The position numbers and the translations under genes are program-made. Below, piece by piece: positions 10,677 to 19,948 of a DNA stretch of 64,000 nucleotides. This DNA comes from Euglena gracilis. Its lineage: Eukaryota > Euglenida > Euglenophyceae > Euglenales. Position 1 is the stretch's first letter; each line of letters opens with the position of its first letter. Below the pieces are notes generated by a model, which was not told the origin of the DNA, ran no database searches, and was given only the letters and a program-made list of their open reading frames with translations. Location: contig CP154954.1 of assembly GCA_039621445.1 (NCBI GenBank), positions 30,932,523-30,996,522 of the forward strand, in the 5' to 3' direction.

Positions 10677-11480
10677 CACACCTGCTACGTCAAACAAACA
10701 TTTCCTCTGGTACAGAGAGTGTGCAAATGATCTCAGATTCTATCCGGCGTGCGGCCTGTGACATTGTGGGAGCACCCCTGTCTACCCTGCATTGGAACCA
10801 AATCACCTTGCCATGCAACAAGACGGGATGGGGTATCACAGACCCCTCGTTGGAAAGACCAGCTGCCCGTCTGGCTGCCTGCGTGGGTTTTTCCCAACGG
10901 GCGCCTGGCTTCAATATCCCTCCACTCTGGTGCTTGAAGCCGCTACCAGACACCATCCCTGTTGCCCAATTGGCTCGTGATATGGGCCCGCACGGCGAAC
11001 CACTGGCTTCCTGGATCGCCAACCCTTCCTCCTTGGCTCATTCCACCCCAGATCATTCCACTCAATCGTGGTGGGCCGAACGTTTCCACGTCGTTCGCGT
11101 GGCAACCCTGGAGGAAGGTGCACCTCTTCGGGACATCGCCAGACTTCGTTGTCAGTCCTCTGCCTTCCTCCAGAATTGGATGACCGTCCTACCGTCCAGG
11201 TCGGTGAACACTGTCCTAGCACCGGACGAATACAGACTACTATTGCGCTTCTGGACCGGTTTGCCCCTTATCCCAACAACAGATATGCTTTTGTGCCCCC
11301 TGTGTGCTGAGGCGGTCGATCCGTTCGGTGACCACCTCCTGGCTTGCAGGAGGAATGGCATAACAGAAAGACACAACTGCGTTCGCGACGCCATCTTTGA
11401 TCTCTGCCAACGCTCAGGCATCACCCTGCGCAAAGAACAGGGGTGTGAGGCTGGCACCCGTGACGCAGATCTCCTCCTCC
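10385..11480 (+). pseudogene. LINE polyprotein, thumb to start of endonuclease, frame-shifted continuation
   Basis: This frame continues the LINE protein after the shift near 10400-10470. It covers the RT thumb/connector and then the CCHC motif (CPLCAEAVDPFGDH, LLAC, ERHN at about 11296-11370), ending in the first part of the restriction-like endonuclease (TRDADLLLP). It is cut at 11480 by a hAT-type MITE that begins CAGGGTTGACG. The endonuclease resumes in the same frame at 12145. The frame change relative to the RT part could be a mutation, a sequencing error in a C run, or true recoding. Confidence 0.75.
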
Positions 11481-12152
11481 CAGGGTTGACGTTTTTTTTG
11501 TTTTTTTAAAAAAAAACAAAAAACATGTTTTTTTAAAAAAACACAAAAAACATGTTTTTTTGAAAAAGCAAAAATTGACCTTTTTCCTTGTGAAATACCC
11601 ATTTTTGAAGAAAATTTTTCGGGGGTGGTTCGGGTCACGGGGGGGGGGGTCACGAGGGGGGTAACGGGGGGAAGGGGGTCACGGGGGAACATCACATTTT
11701 CGGTGGCCAAATTAGGAATCACCAAAAACGAATTTTTTGGGGAAAATATTTTTTAGGCTCAAATTAGGAATCCCCAACCTAAAATTAGCATTTTGACACC
11801 AAATTCGACATCACCATTCCAAATTTGGCGAAATTTATGCCTTAAAATTAGGAATCAACCTGAATATTTTGTCAATTAAGCATCACAGGCCCTTTAATTT
11901 TTTTATGTGTGAAAATATTTCCAAATCTGTGTTTTCTGGTGCGAAAAATCATGCTTTCAACCCAAAAAAAAACAAAAAAATGAATGTTGCAGAGATAAAA
12001 AAATGAACTTTTTTCTAAAAAAAAACATTGCAAAAAAATTTTCCCCCAAACCCTCCATGACGTTTTTTTTGTTTTTTTTAAAAAAACTTATTTTTTTAAA
12101 AAAACATGTTTTTTTGTTTCAAAAAAAACAAGCCGTCAACCTTGCCTCCTCC
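11473..12152. repeat. 8-bp target-site duplication CCTCCTCC around the MITE in the LINE
   Basis: CCTCCTCC is present at 11473-11480 and 12145-12152, immediately outside the CAGGGTTGACG and CGTCAACCTTG ends. Removing one duplication and the element joins ADLLL to the GWNKGKHLAVDVTI coding segment, so the insertion point is unambiguous. Confidence 0.85.
11481..12144. mobile_element. Non-autonomous hAT-type MITE, 664 bp, inserted in the LINE endonuclease
   Basis: Ends are CAGGGTTGACG and CGTCAACCTTG, inverted repeats of the hAT type, with 8-bp duplications. Sub-terminal regions are long A and T runs that can pair (TTTTTTAAAAAA), and the core carries ATTAGGAATCACC repeats and a GGTCACGGGGG cluster. 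No transposase frame. Two more full copies lie at 37256-37981 and 47383-48110. Element plus one duplication is 672 bases, a multiple of three, so the LINE frame is the same on both sides, though stops within the element would still end translation. Confidence 0.85.
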
Positions 12153-12706
12153 TGGGGTGGAACAAAGGGAAGCACCTCGCTGTGGATGTCACTATTGAAC
12201 ACCCGCTGGCCCCTTCACGGTGGCCTCTGAATTTGACCCGAGTTCAACGTACTTTACCAGATGCTGAAATGCACAAACGATCCCAAGCTGAAGACCGGTG
12301 CGCCCGCCACCAATGGGAGTACATTGGGGCAGCCTTTAACCCCTGGGGATGCACGGGGCCAGCGGCCTCCAAACTCTTGCGTGATGTCCTCCGCCTCGCG
12401 ACCAACTCTTACTCTGGAACAGCCAAACAGCGAAAGTTTCAGGAATTGACTGAAAACTTGGCCATCACCCTGGCCTGTGCAGTAGCACGGCAGCCGGTTG
12501 GCCGAAAGAACCACGGATCGCATGATCCTGACCTCGTAAGGCGACTATATCTCGTCACACCGCCCTCGAGGTGCCAGATCCCCACGCAAGCCATGCATGC
12601 ACGCATGCACACCAAACACGTCACACCTCTCCCGCCACCCCCTCCTCTCCCCTCGCTTGGGCCTTGCCCTTGCCCTTACCTCATCACAACGCGGCTTTGT
12701 CTATAG
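12145..12706 (+). pseudogene. LINE polyprotein, C-terminal part of the restriction-like endonuclease
   Basis: The segment begins LLGWNKGKHLAVDVTIEHPL, matching the catalytic stretch (DxD-V-T) of the endonuclease fragments at 5032 and 27509. It continues through AEMHKRSQAEDRCARHQWEY and a GPAASKLL stretch to a stop at 12706. It is the missing end of the protein interrupted at 11480. The 3' tail of the element past the stop is not delimited. Confidence 0.7.
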
Positions 12707-12831
12707 CCTTGCACCTGAACACTCAAGATTTGTACCCTGAGAACCTGCTATGTACATTTCTCACCCTGACAGGACTTCGGCTCGGAGTGATCCTCCAGGC
12801 CGCGGGGTGCCTAATTACATGTCTTCTCTAC

Positions 12832-12888
12832 ATAACGGGACATATAACGGGGACATAACGGCTGCTGGGACATAACGGGACACACCAT
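12832..12888 (+). repeat. Imperfect tandem ACATAACGGG
   Basis: Four closely spaced copies of ACATAACGGG with small spacers, directly before the second LINE fragment. No function assigned. Confidence 0.6.
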
Positions 12889-12909
12889 CTTTGGGAATTT
12901 CCAAAGGCA

Positions 12910-13755
12910 GTGCTTTGCCCGCTGAAGCGCGGTGGCAAAGCCCATTGGGCACAGGTGGGCCGCAAGGTCGCTGAGCGCGCCAAGTTGTACCTTCAACGGC
13001 CTGCCGTTGAAAGTTGGGAGGAATCCGCATTGCCTGACTTACCACCACCAGCCCTGCGAACTAGGTCCGCTTCTGCAAGGGAAGAAGCTTTGGATACCGA
13101 GCGAATGGTGAATCGTGTGAGCACTCTCGTTGGACACGGGGCGATCTCGAAGGCCTGCCGTGTGCTGACCTCTGATGGGGTTCGTGATTCTTCTGACCCA
13201 ACCGTGATGGCACAACTTCAGGCCCTCCACCCCCATGAGGAGCCTCCCGGCTTTGGACCTTGGGATCCCTCCCACAAATTGCAGTTCCCCCGGGATGCCG
13301 AATCTCTACGCGAAAGGACGGTGGCCCTCCGCAAAGCTATCTGTTCTTTCCCAAAGGACTCCGCCGCAGGCCCTTCTGGCCTGCGGCCAGACCACCTTCG
13401 GAGCCTGCTCGCAGACCTCCCCGGATCCCAAGCGGAAGAGCTGTTGGAAACCTTGGATTTCTTTATTTGCAACTGCATTTCAAAGGGTGTCCATCCTCAC
13501 ATGGCACCAATTCTTGCGTCTGCCACACTCACGCCGCTCAGGAAAGCGGCCCCCTCCCCAAGCAACGGTAATGGCGCAATTGGAGAGGGAACCCGACCAA
13601 TCGCCGCAGGGGAGTGCCTCAGACGCCTTGTGGCCAAGGTACTCATGCACCACCAAGCCATCACGCAGACCCTCAAAGACCTCAGTCCCATGCAATGCGG
13701 TGTAGGGGTCCGCAACGCCTGTAGCCTCACCGCAATTGGCCTGCAACAGATGACT
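12910..13755 (+). pseudogene. Second LINE: pre-RT domain and first RT motifs, cut off by microsatellite
   Basis: This is a different LINE of the same broad group. It has a pre-RT region (MVNRVSTLVGHGAISKACRV), the RT entry motif SAAGPSGLRPDHLRSLL (about 13360-13410) and RPIAAGECLRRLVAKVL (about 13588-13640). The catalytic YxDD block should follow but the sequence turns into TA/CA microsatellite at about 13756. Both ends are therefore truncated. Identity in aligned motifs with the LINE at 7.8 kb is clear, but they are distinct families. Confidence 0.75.
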
Positions 13756-14048
13756 ATGTGTGTATTTAATATGTATAAATAAATATATAAATAAATATAT
13801 ACAAGATATATATATGTATATATAGAGATTACATAAACACACACACACACACACATATATATATGTATATATATATATATTATATTTATATATTTATATA
13901 CATGTATATATATGTATGTATATGTGTATATGTGTGTATATATGTTCATTAATTATTATATATATATATATTGTATATATTATACATTAATAAAATACAC
14001 ACACGCACACACACACACACATCACCAACACACACACACACACACACA

Positions 14049-14079
<31 letters not shown>

Positions 14080-14092
14080 CATCCGGCGTGGT
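13756..14092. repeat. TA and CA microsatellites
   Basis: Long TATATG/TATA stretches followed by (CA)n, ending at ACATCCGGCGTGG. Essentially the same block occurs at 15813-16020, in the same orientation and with the same downstream sequence. Confidence 0.9.
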
Positions 14093-14174
14093 GGGTTAAA
14101 AATGTACCTTCCACATCGTCTCGAGGGGACTCATTGGGGCGTTCTATGCACAACATGTACAACACGGGTAGAGG

Positions 14175-15521
14175 TCAAGTTTCGTGTGCAAAAGTTGCAA
14201 ACGGTAGATTGTGAGCGTGCTTGTTACAAAGGGCCAGGAAGTCAATCCGCGTGGGATGATCCGAAGGGCAGACAAGGAACAAATGGCCCCCTTCCGTCAG
14301 AAGTTTGCGAAGGACGAGAGGAAGGAGCGAGAACGGAGGGTTGACCCAAATAGGGCGCGGCCTGCTCCAATCCTGGAGGAAGGCGTTCTGGTATTTATCC
14401 CAGAAGGCTGGGCATTGACTGTTGTGCGGCGCCGCAAAGGCGTCAATAATGGGGGGGGACGCAGGCGAAAGCGTTTGGACGGCGACACGGAACCACCCAG
14501 GTTCGAGCATGTAGTCATCCGTGAGAGGCAGTCCGGTATCGGAGGCTCCCACTGGGAGGAGGGGGGAATCTAGGCGGGTTGGGCCGTCGTGGTTTGAGTG
14601 ACCCACTGGTGGTGGACACACGGGGGGATGGTACGGCGGTATCAACAGATACCCCTGCCCCGTCATAGGAACCACCCGGGTCTGTACAGGGGGGTAGACG
14701 GCGTGATGTACATGGTCTACATTCGGGAGAGAGGGTTGGCCTTCTGGGCCAGGAGAGGCGGCAGGCGGGCTATCGACAGGGGTGGCCAGGTGTTCCACGG
14801 TGCAGCAGGAAGTGTGAGTTGAAAGAAGGAGGAGAGTGTTCGGAAGGGAGGAGGCCTGAGGTAATTTGCACAAACAGAGCGTGCAGAGGAAGAATCTCCC
14901 TTCCGTTGGGCGGAAGAGAAAGTTTCCCCAGCGTCGCAGCCAAATTTGTGCTGCTACAAAATTTCTGTTCCGCGCGTAAATTCTTTTCCGCAGGCAGATG
15001 GTCCAAAAACGTGCGGATTGGCTACGCCAATGACTCAGGTACACCCCTTTGGGGACGTCGGGCTGAGAGGCTAACCAGCGTCGCAACGACGCGACGGTCA
15101 GGGGAACGCGCCGGCCGCCGAAGGACACCGACCCGGAAAAATCCCCCCATTCATTGGATGACACCGTGCCAGGTGAGAACAAAATCGGTGGAGACGGATC
15201 CCGGACACCCGATGAAGGTTGGTCCGAGAGGGATGGAGGACCCAGATAGCTTGTGGGGAAGCCATCCGGGTCCCCATCCCCCCCCCCCCCGGGCTCCGAG
15301 GCTGAGGGGACAGGACTCGGCGGGGGAGGGCAGGGCGGGTGCTCGCCCGAAGGCCAGGGCTGGTCCGGAAGCCGGGGGGAGGGCCGAAACTTGCACCGAA
15401 AAAACCGTGCAGTCTTCCGAGCCCTGGCCTTCCCACAGCAGTGCCTGCTGCCAAGTCTGTATGGGGATGGGCCCATACCGACTCGGCAGAGCCATCCCAG
15501 ACCAGCTGCGGGGCACCACAA
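14175..15521 (-). pseudogene. Retroelement protein with C-terminal Dam-like methyltransferase domain
   Basis: The 448-codon frame starts with a Pro/Gly/Ser-rich low-complexity half. Its last 110 residues hold IIDAFAAPHNSQCPAFWDKY then WVNPPFSLLPLVLRKLLTEG and HLFLVCPSDHP. The order DxFA ... (W)xNPPF ... P matches the Dam-like N6-adenine methyltransferase-type domain found in DIRS and some LTR elements; NPP(Y/F/W) is the catalytic motif of amino-methyltransferases. Whether the protein is active is unknown. The upstream Gag part is frame-disrupted relative to the copy near 25 kb, and no RT follows, so I call it a remnant. Confidence 0.55.
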
Positions 15522-15709
15522 CTTTAATCTGGGGCCCCCCTACCGGGCTGGGCAGGCCAGGTGTGGTGGAAGGGGGGGGGCCAGGGCAGGGGGGGGGGCC
15601 AGGGCAGGGGGGAGACCAGGAGGGGGAGGGGGCAGCTGAAAACCGCCCCCAGGGCGGTTGGGGCCAGAAAACTGGGGAAGAGGGGGCTGAGGGGGGGTGT
15701 TGTCTCCAA

Positions 15710-15776
15710 GGCCTGTTTCTAAAAATGTCGCAAGATCTGTCAAAAGCAGATCTTGCGACATTTTTAGAAACAGGCC
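15710..15776. repeat. Perfect 30-bp-arm hairpin with 7-base loop
   Basis: GGCCTGTTTCT continuing into AAAAATGTCGCAAGATCTG (15710-15739) is the exact reverse complement of 15747-15776, around the loop TCAAAAG. In the sister copy (about 26006-26050) only the right arm is present. The left arm therefore arose as an inverted duplication in this copy. Confidence 0.9.
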
Positions 15777-15812
15777 GAGGAGGACCAAACCCAGAAATTG
15801 GGACATTTGCTA

Positions 15813-15930
15813 TATGTATATATATGTATGTATATGTGTATATATGTGTGGATATATGTTCATTAATTATTATATATTGTATATATTATACATTAATAAA
15901 ATACACACACGCACACACACACACACCACC

Positions 15931-15992
<62 letters not shown>

Positions 15993-16020
15993 ACACACAC
16001 ACACACACACACATCCGGCG
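15813..16020. repeat. TA and CA microsatellites, second copy
   Basis: Matches 13905-14092 in order (TATATG blocks, GTTCATTAATTATTATATAT, TACATTAATAAAATACACAC, then CA repeats). It joins the retroelement fragment at 15806 abruptly. Confidence 0.9.
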
Positions 16021-16024
16021 TGGT

Positions 16025-16550
16025 GGGTTAAAAATGTACCTTCCACATCGTCTCGAGGGGACTCATTGGGGCGTTCTATGCACAACATGTACAACACGGG
16101 TAGAGGTCAAGTTTCGTGTGCAAAAGTTGCAAACGGTGGATTGTGAGCGTGCTTGTTACAAAGGGCCAGGAAGTCAATCCGCGCGGGATGATCCGAAGGG
16201 CAGACAAGGAACAAATGGCCCCCTTCCGTCAAAAGTTTGCGAAGGACGAGAGGAAGGAGCGAGAACGGAGGGTTGACCCAAATAGGGCGCGGCCTGCTCC
16301 AATCCTGGAGGAAGGTGTTCTGGTATTTATCCCAGAAGGCTGGGCATTGACTGTTGTGCGGCGCCGCAAAGGCGTCAATAATGGGGGGGGACGCAGGCGA
16401 AAGCGTTTGGACGGCGACACGGAACCACCCAGGTTCGAGCATGTAGTCATCCGTGAGAGGCAGTCCGGTATCGGAGGCTCCCACTGGGAGGAGGGGGGAA
16501 TCTAGGCGGGTTGGGCCGTCGTGGTTTGAGTGACCCACTGGTGGTGGACA
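16025..16550 (-). pseudogene. Duplicate of the Dam-like domain segment
   Basis: Nearly identical to 14105-14595, including IIDAFAAPHNSQCPAFWDKY and the NPPF motif. It lacks the upstream proline-rich region: similarity stops at about 16545, where unrelated G-run sequence begins. It therefore represents a duplicated 3' piece with its flanking microsatellite. Confidence 0.6.
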
Positions 16551-17508
16551 TAGGTGTAGGAACAATTTTTTCCCGGGGGGGGGGCGAGCCAAAAAAAATG
16601 TTCTTGGCACAACGAATGTCTATTTTTTTTCTGTCCTCCTGGCCCCGAAGGGGGCGAGACCATGGGTTTTTTTAGTCTTGGACCCCCTCCCCTGGGGGGT
16701 AGCAATGGCCAAAAGTTTTCAAAAGGCCCGAAATTTCAGTAAAGTGAAATTTGCACGGTTTTATTGCATTTTTCCATATTTTCATGAAATCTCAGAAAAC
16801 TGAAATCTCAACAGTTTCAAAGCATTCGCGGCGATCGCGGACAGAAGGACTTCCTAATTGGGAGCAAAACTTTTGTTTTTGGTGTGCTCTCCCCTTGAAA
16901 TTCGTTGTTTTTCTTTGTCTGGAACTCAGAATCGAACTATTTGAAGGATAAGGAATATATTGATGCAGTATTTATTGAACGTCGAAGCAGGTATGCCCCC
17001 TGAAGGTGACTTTTGAGGAATTGTTCTCCTGGTCTTTTCTGATGCATCTAGACCACTTTCAAAAATTTGCCATTTTTTCCAAAATACGCTCCGCTGAGTG
17101 ACAATTTTGAGTGCCACCCTCTTGTGTGGCAGGTCTTCTATTGTGCGTTCTGTTTTTCTATCATTTTCTGGCGGTCCATGTGGTTTTCTGGTGGTGTTTT
17201 ACATGAAGGAACTTTTGCTTCCATTTCACAGAGAACACTTGCTGCAGCTCTGTCTTTGACCCGTTTTTTGGGAGTGTTTTCACCTGGCATTGTGTGCTTT
17301 TAATTTTAGGACATGTGGCTTCATTCTGGAATTTTGCCAGATTTGCCAATGTTCTTTTTTCCGTCCCATTTGTCCGTCATCCAGGTTGTGTTTCATGTGT
17401 GATTCTTCCACTCACAGGTTCCACGTGTGGAATGTGAAGTTAGTGTGAAGTTTTAGTCAAAGAAGGTACAAAAGAAGAAGAAGACGTGAAGATATTGGCA
17501 GCTCTTGT
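16550..17508. other. No gene recognised
   Basis: AT-rich sequence without a supported coding frame or an obvious repeat shared with the rest of the window. Confidence 0.4.
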
Positions 17509-17548
17509 CAGAGTCCTGTGGTGTTTTCAGAAAAAACACAGGACTCTG
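17509..17548. repeat. Hairpin CAGAGTCCTGTG / CACAGGACTCTG
   Basis: Twelve-base perfect arms around a 16-base spacer that itself contains complementary T and A runs. It lies at the left edge of the inverted-repeat element at 17551-18858. Confidence 0.7.
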
Positions 17549-17550
17549 TT

Positions 17551-18858
17551 GTTAAAACCGTTAACCGTTCACGGGCTTCCCCACGTGAGGAAACGGGGTG
17601 CGTTCACGGGTGCGCACTACGGCACCCGTGAACGGACCCCGTTTTCACATATGCGCACCCGTGGTCGGTTCACGGGTGCACAGACGGCAGCCGTGGACGG
17701 AATTTTGCCTTTAAAAAAGGGAAAAGATTTATGCAGTAGGGAAGAGGATTTGAAACAAATGGCGAACCTGGTGAACTTGAGGGGTGGGGGCAGGAATGCA
17801 AGAGGTGGCATAGGGAACTGACACGCGGCAAACTAAATTTCGGTGCGAGGCACATGCTCGCGATGCCTTTCGGCATGGTCAGAGGAACAACAGGACGGAT
17901 AACTCAACGACAACCCTGACAAATCCACGCTTTTTTCGGCGCGCGACGCAGCTCAGCACACACAAAATGATACGTTCAAAACTGTGAGCAACTCGTCCGC
18001 CTGCAAAACTGTGTTTGTCAACCCACCCTTGGCCTCCATTGCTTTTTTGGCCCTTTCGTGCGTGACGAGTGGCTTCATTAACGCATTGAACTGCAGGAAC
18101 TGGGACACAGACGATGGTACAATGATGGCATAAACGGGAGCCAATGCCTTGTAAATGTTGCTTACAGCATTTACATAGGTCCGAAAACTGGACACTGGCA
18201 TGGAGCGAAGGCTCCCATCTTTTCCTACCTTCTCCTGCCTTGTCTGGACCCAGGCATCGGCTTCCTGCTGCGTCTTGAAAAGTTCACGAGCATCAACGCA
18301 CCATCTGGCCCATCCCACCAAAACTTCGTCCAAAGAGCCAAAAACAACGCCATGCCGGTTGCAAACATCCATATACTCCAAAAAACACTTTACTGCGGCA
18401 TGGTTCTTGGGGCCCAAGTCACAATTTTGACCACCGGTGGGGAGACTGCCTAAAAGGGCATCCACCGCAGCAGCTCCTAGGGAGCCGGCACCACGTAAAA
18501 CAGCCAGAAATTCATCTACGTTGGGGGGGCGGGGCATCTGTGCTTCCATCATGTTGGCAAAACGCTTCATCGGACTGTGGGGAAAAGCAGCAGACAGACA
18601 GAAACACAAATGTTAAAAACCCAAAAAATTCAAATTCCGATCACGGGTAACACCTTGCGCAACCGTGGTCGGTTCACGGGTGCACGCACGGCAGCCGTGG
18701 ACGGAAATTCCGTTCACGGGTGCGCACTACGGCACCCGTGAACGGCCAAAGTTCACCCGTGAACGCCAAAAACGAGATTTTTGACCCCCTAGGCATCTCG
18801 TTAGGAAGCGCTTGCCTACTGCGAGGAAGCCCGTGAACTTGGTTAACGGTTTTAAGAC
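17551..18858 (-). mobile_element. Inverted-repeat element carrying a possible recombinase fragment
   Basis: Left end GTTAAAACCGTTAACC then GTTCACGGGCTTCC; right end reads GGAAGCCCGTGAAC then GGTTAACGGTTTTAA, the inverted counterpart. Inside both ends are palindromic blocks built on GTTCACGGGTGC/GCACCCGTGAAC and a shared ACGGCAGCCGTGGACGGAA segment. A single frame on the minus strand lies between them. I cannot place the family by its ends, and no clean target duplication is visible. Confidence 0.5.
17953..18609 (-). CDS. Possible tyrosine-recombinase-like N-terminal domain, truncated
   Basis: The 218-residue frame is helical and soluble, without membrane segments. The order FLEYMDVCNRHGVVFGSLDE ... 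SSFRTYVNAVSNIYKALAP ... LMKPLVTHERAKKAMEAKGG ... LQADELLTVL resembles a SAM-like core-binding domain followed by the start of a catalytic domain in tyrosine recombinases (Crypton/Ngaro/phage type). The catalytic Arg, HxxR and Tyr are absent because the frame stops at 17953. The assignment rests on pattern, not on a catalytic residue, and a different host-derived domain is possible. It sits inside inverted repeats, which suggests element cargo. Confidence 0.4.
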   Translation of the reverse strand: MCFCLSAAFPHSPMKRFANMMEAQMPRPPNVDEFLAVLRGAGSLGAAAVDALLGSLPTGGQNCDLGPKNHAAVKCFLEYMDVCNRHGVVFGSLDEVLVGWARWCVDARELFKTQQEADAWVQTRQEKVGKDGSLRSMPVSSFRTYVNAVSNIYKALAPVYAIIVPSSVSQFLQFNALMKPLVTHERAKKAMEAKGGLTNTVLQADELLTVLNVSFCVC

Positions 18859-18955
18859 AAAAGCGGGGTCCGATCACGATTCCCGGTGGAGAAACGGGGG
18901 GCGCCTACGGCGCCCCCCGTTTCTCCACCGGGAATCGTGATCGGACCCCGCTTTT
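18859..18955. repeat. Perfect palindrome, 47-bp arms and 3-base spacer
   Basis: Positions 18859-18905 (from AAAAGCGGGGTCCGATCACG to GGGGGGCGCC) are the exact reverse complement of 18909-18955, around TAC. Such a hairpin would be very stable. It abuts the right end of the inverted-repeat element at 17551-18858. Confidence 0.95.
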
Positions 18956-18959
18956 TCTT

Positions 18960-19783
18960 ATAGTAAATTGCGCACTTTGTTTTTTGCTTTCTTTATTGGT
19001 TTTCTCTTTTGCTGTGTTTCCAGCCTTTATCTTCCTGAAATTTTTATCTGTCAAAAGGGTTTTCTTCTTGCAGCATGTTCTGAAAACTGGCACCCCCCCC
19101 CAAGTGTCAGGGCTGTACGGGAATCCCCTCAACCTGGGAGGTTCCAACCCCCCCCACCAGGGCTTTCCGTTTTCCTGGCGGCGCCAATTTTTAGTGCCGT
19201 GGTGAGCGGTGGGTTTGCCCCCCCCCCCGTACAGCCCAGCCAGTGGATTTCTGTTGAACAAACTTTTCGGAAGAAAAAGCTAGGATTTCAAGCTGGTGGC
19301 TTTGGGAAAGAAGATTGTTGTACCAAAGACCCCCTTTTTTTGAACACGACGGCTTCCGCGGGACTGCTTCCTAACTGCGAACGTAAGAATTTCTTACATC
19401 TAGGCAAGCAAAAAAGTTGTTAGCCCTTACTCCTTTTAAACGTTTTTTTCAAGAGCTAAAAAAGGCACTCGGCCAGCTCAATGAAGCAGTTCACTTCCGC
19501 AGGAAGCAAATATTCACAGTCAATGAAAATCGAACTTTTCATGGTTCACGAAATTACTTACACAAGCCGTGAAATTTCATGAAAATTACTTACGTGAAAG
19601 ATTACGGCCTTTGCTACTGGGGGGGGGAGGGGGGTTGTGGGTGGGTCCCTTGGACCCCCTCCCCCCGGGGGGGGGGGGGGGGGGTTGGGGCTGGTGGGTA
19701 TATCTTTTTTGGCGCCGAAAATTTTGAAAAGGGTGTTATTTTTGGCCATTTTCGGGCAAAGGTGGGTGGGTCCTCCGGGACCC
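18960..19783. other. No gene recognised
   Basis: AT-rich then G/C-run DNA up to the DIRS element; nothing supported. The last 100 bases are long G runs. Confidence 0.4.
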
Positions 19784-19844
19784 TCGCACTCCCTCGAGGC
19801 AGACCGAGAAGGGAGGAAGGGACACCGAGGGCGAAGCACAAAGA

Positions 19845-19948
19845 CATTGTGAGGCCATGCCTTGCTCGCCGGCGGTTTGTTGTGTGATTGTTTTGGTGCG
19901 CTGGGTTAGGAGGTCCCGCTTAGTGCCTTTTTTCGCCGGAGTTGGCTG
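19845..19948 (+). repeat. DIRS left terminal inverted repeat, 104 bp
   Basis: From CATTGTGAGGCCATGCCTTG to GGAGTTGGCTG; the reverse complement is found at 23997-24100 with no differences that I can see. Confidence 0.9.

Larger units (their letters stand above)
14100..15806 (-). mobile_element. Retroelement fragment (proline-rich gag part to Dam-like domain), copy 1
   Basis: Read on the minus strand, this runs from a proline-rich Gag-like region to a Dam-like methyltransferase domain. The segment 14600-15806 is repeated at 24871-26085, and 14100-14590 is repeated at 16025-16540. No LTR, RT or integrase is present. The duplicated 3' part together with its microsatellite suggests a local duplication rather than LTRs, because both repeats encode the same protein segment. 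Confidence 0.6.

Noticed and set aside
13756-16020. The two microsatellite-plus-coding repeats as LTRs of one element
   Set aside because: Both copies contain the same Dam-like protein-coding segment and lack TG...CA ends and a primer site, so a local duplication fits better.
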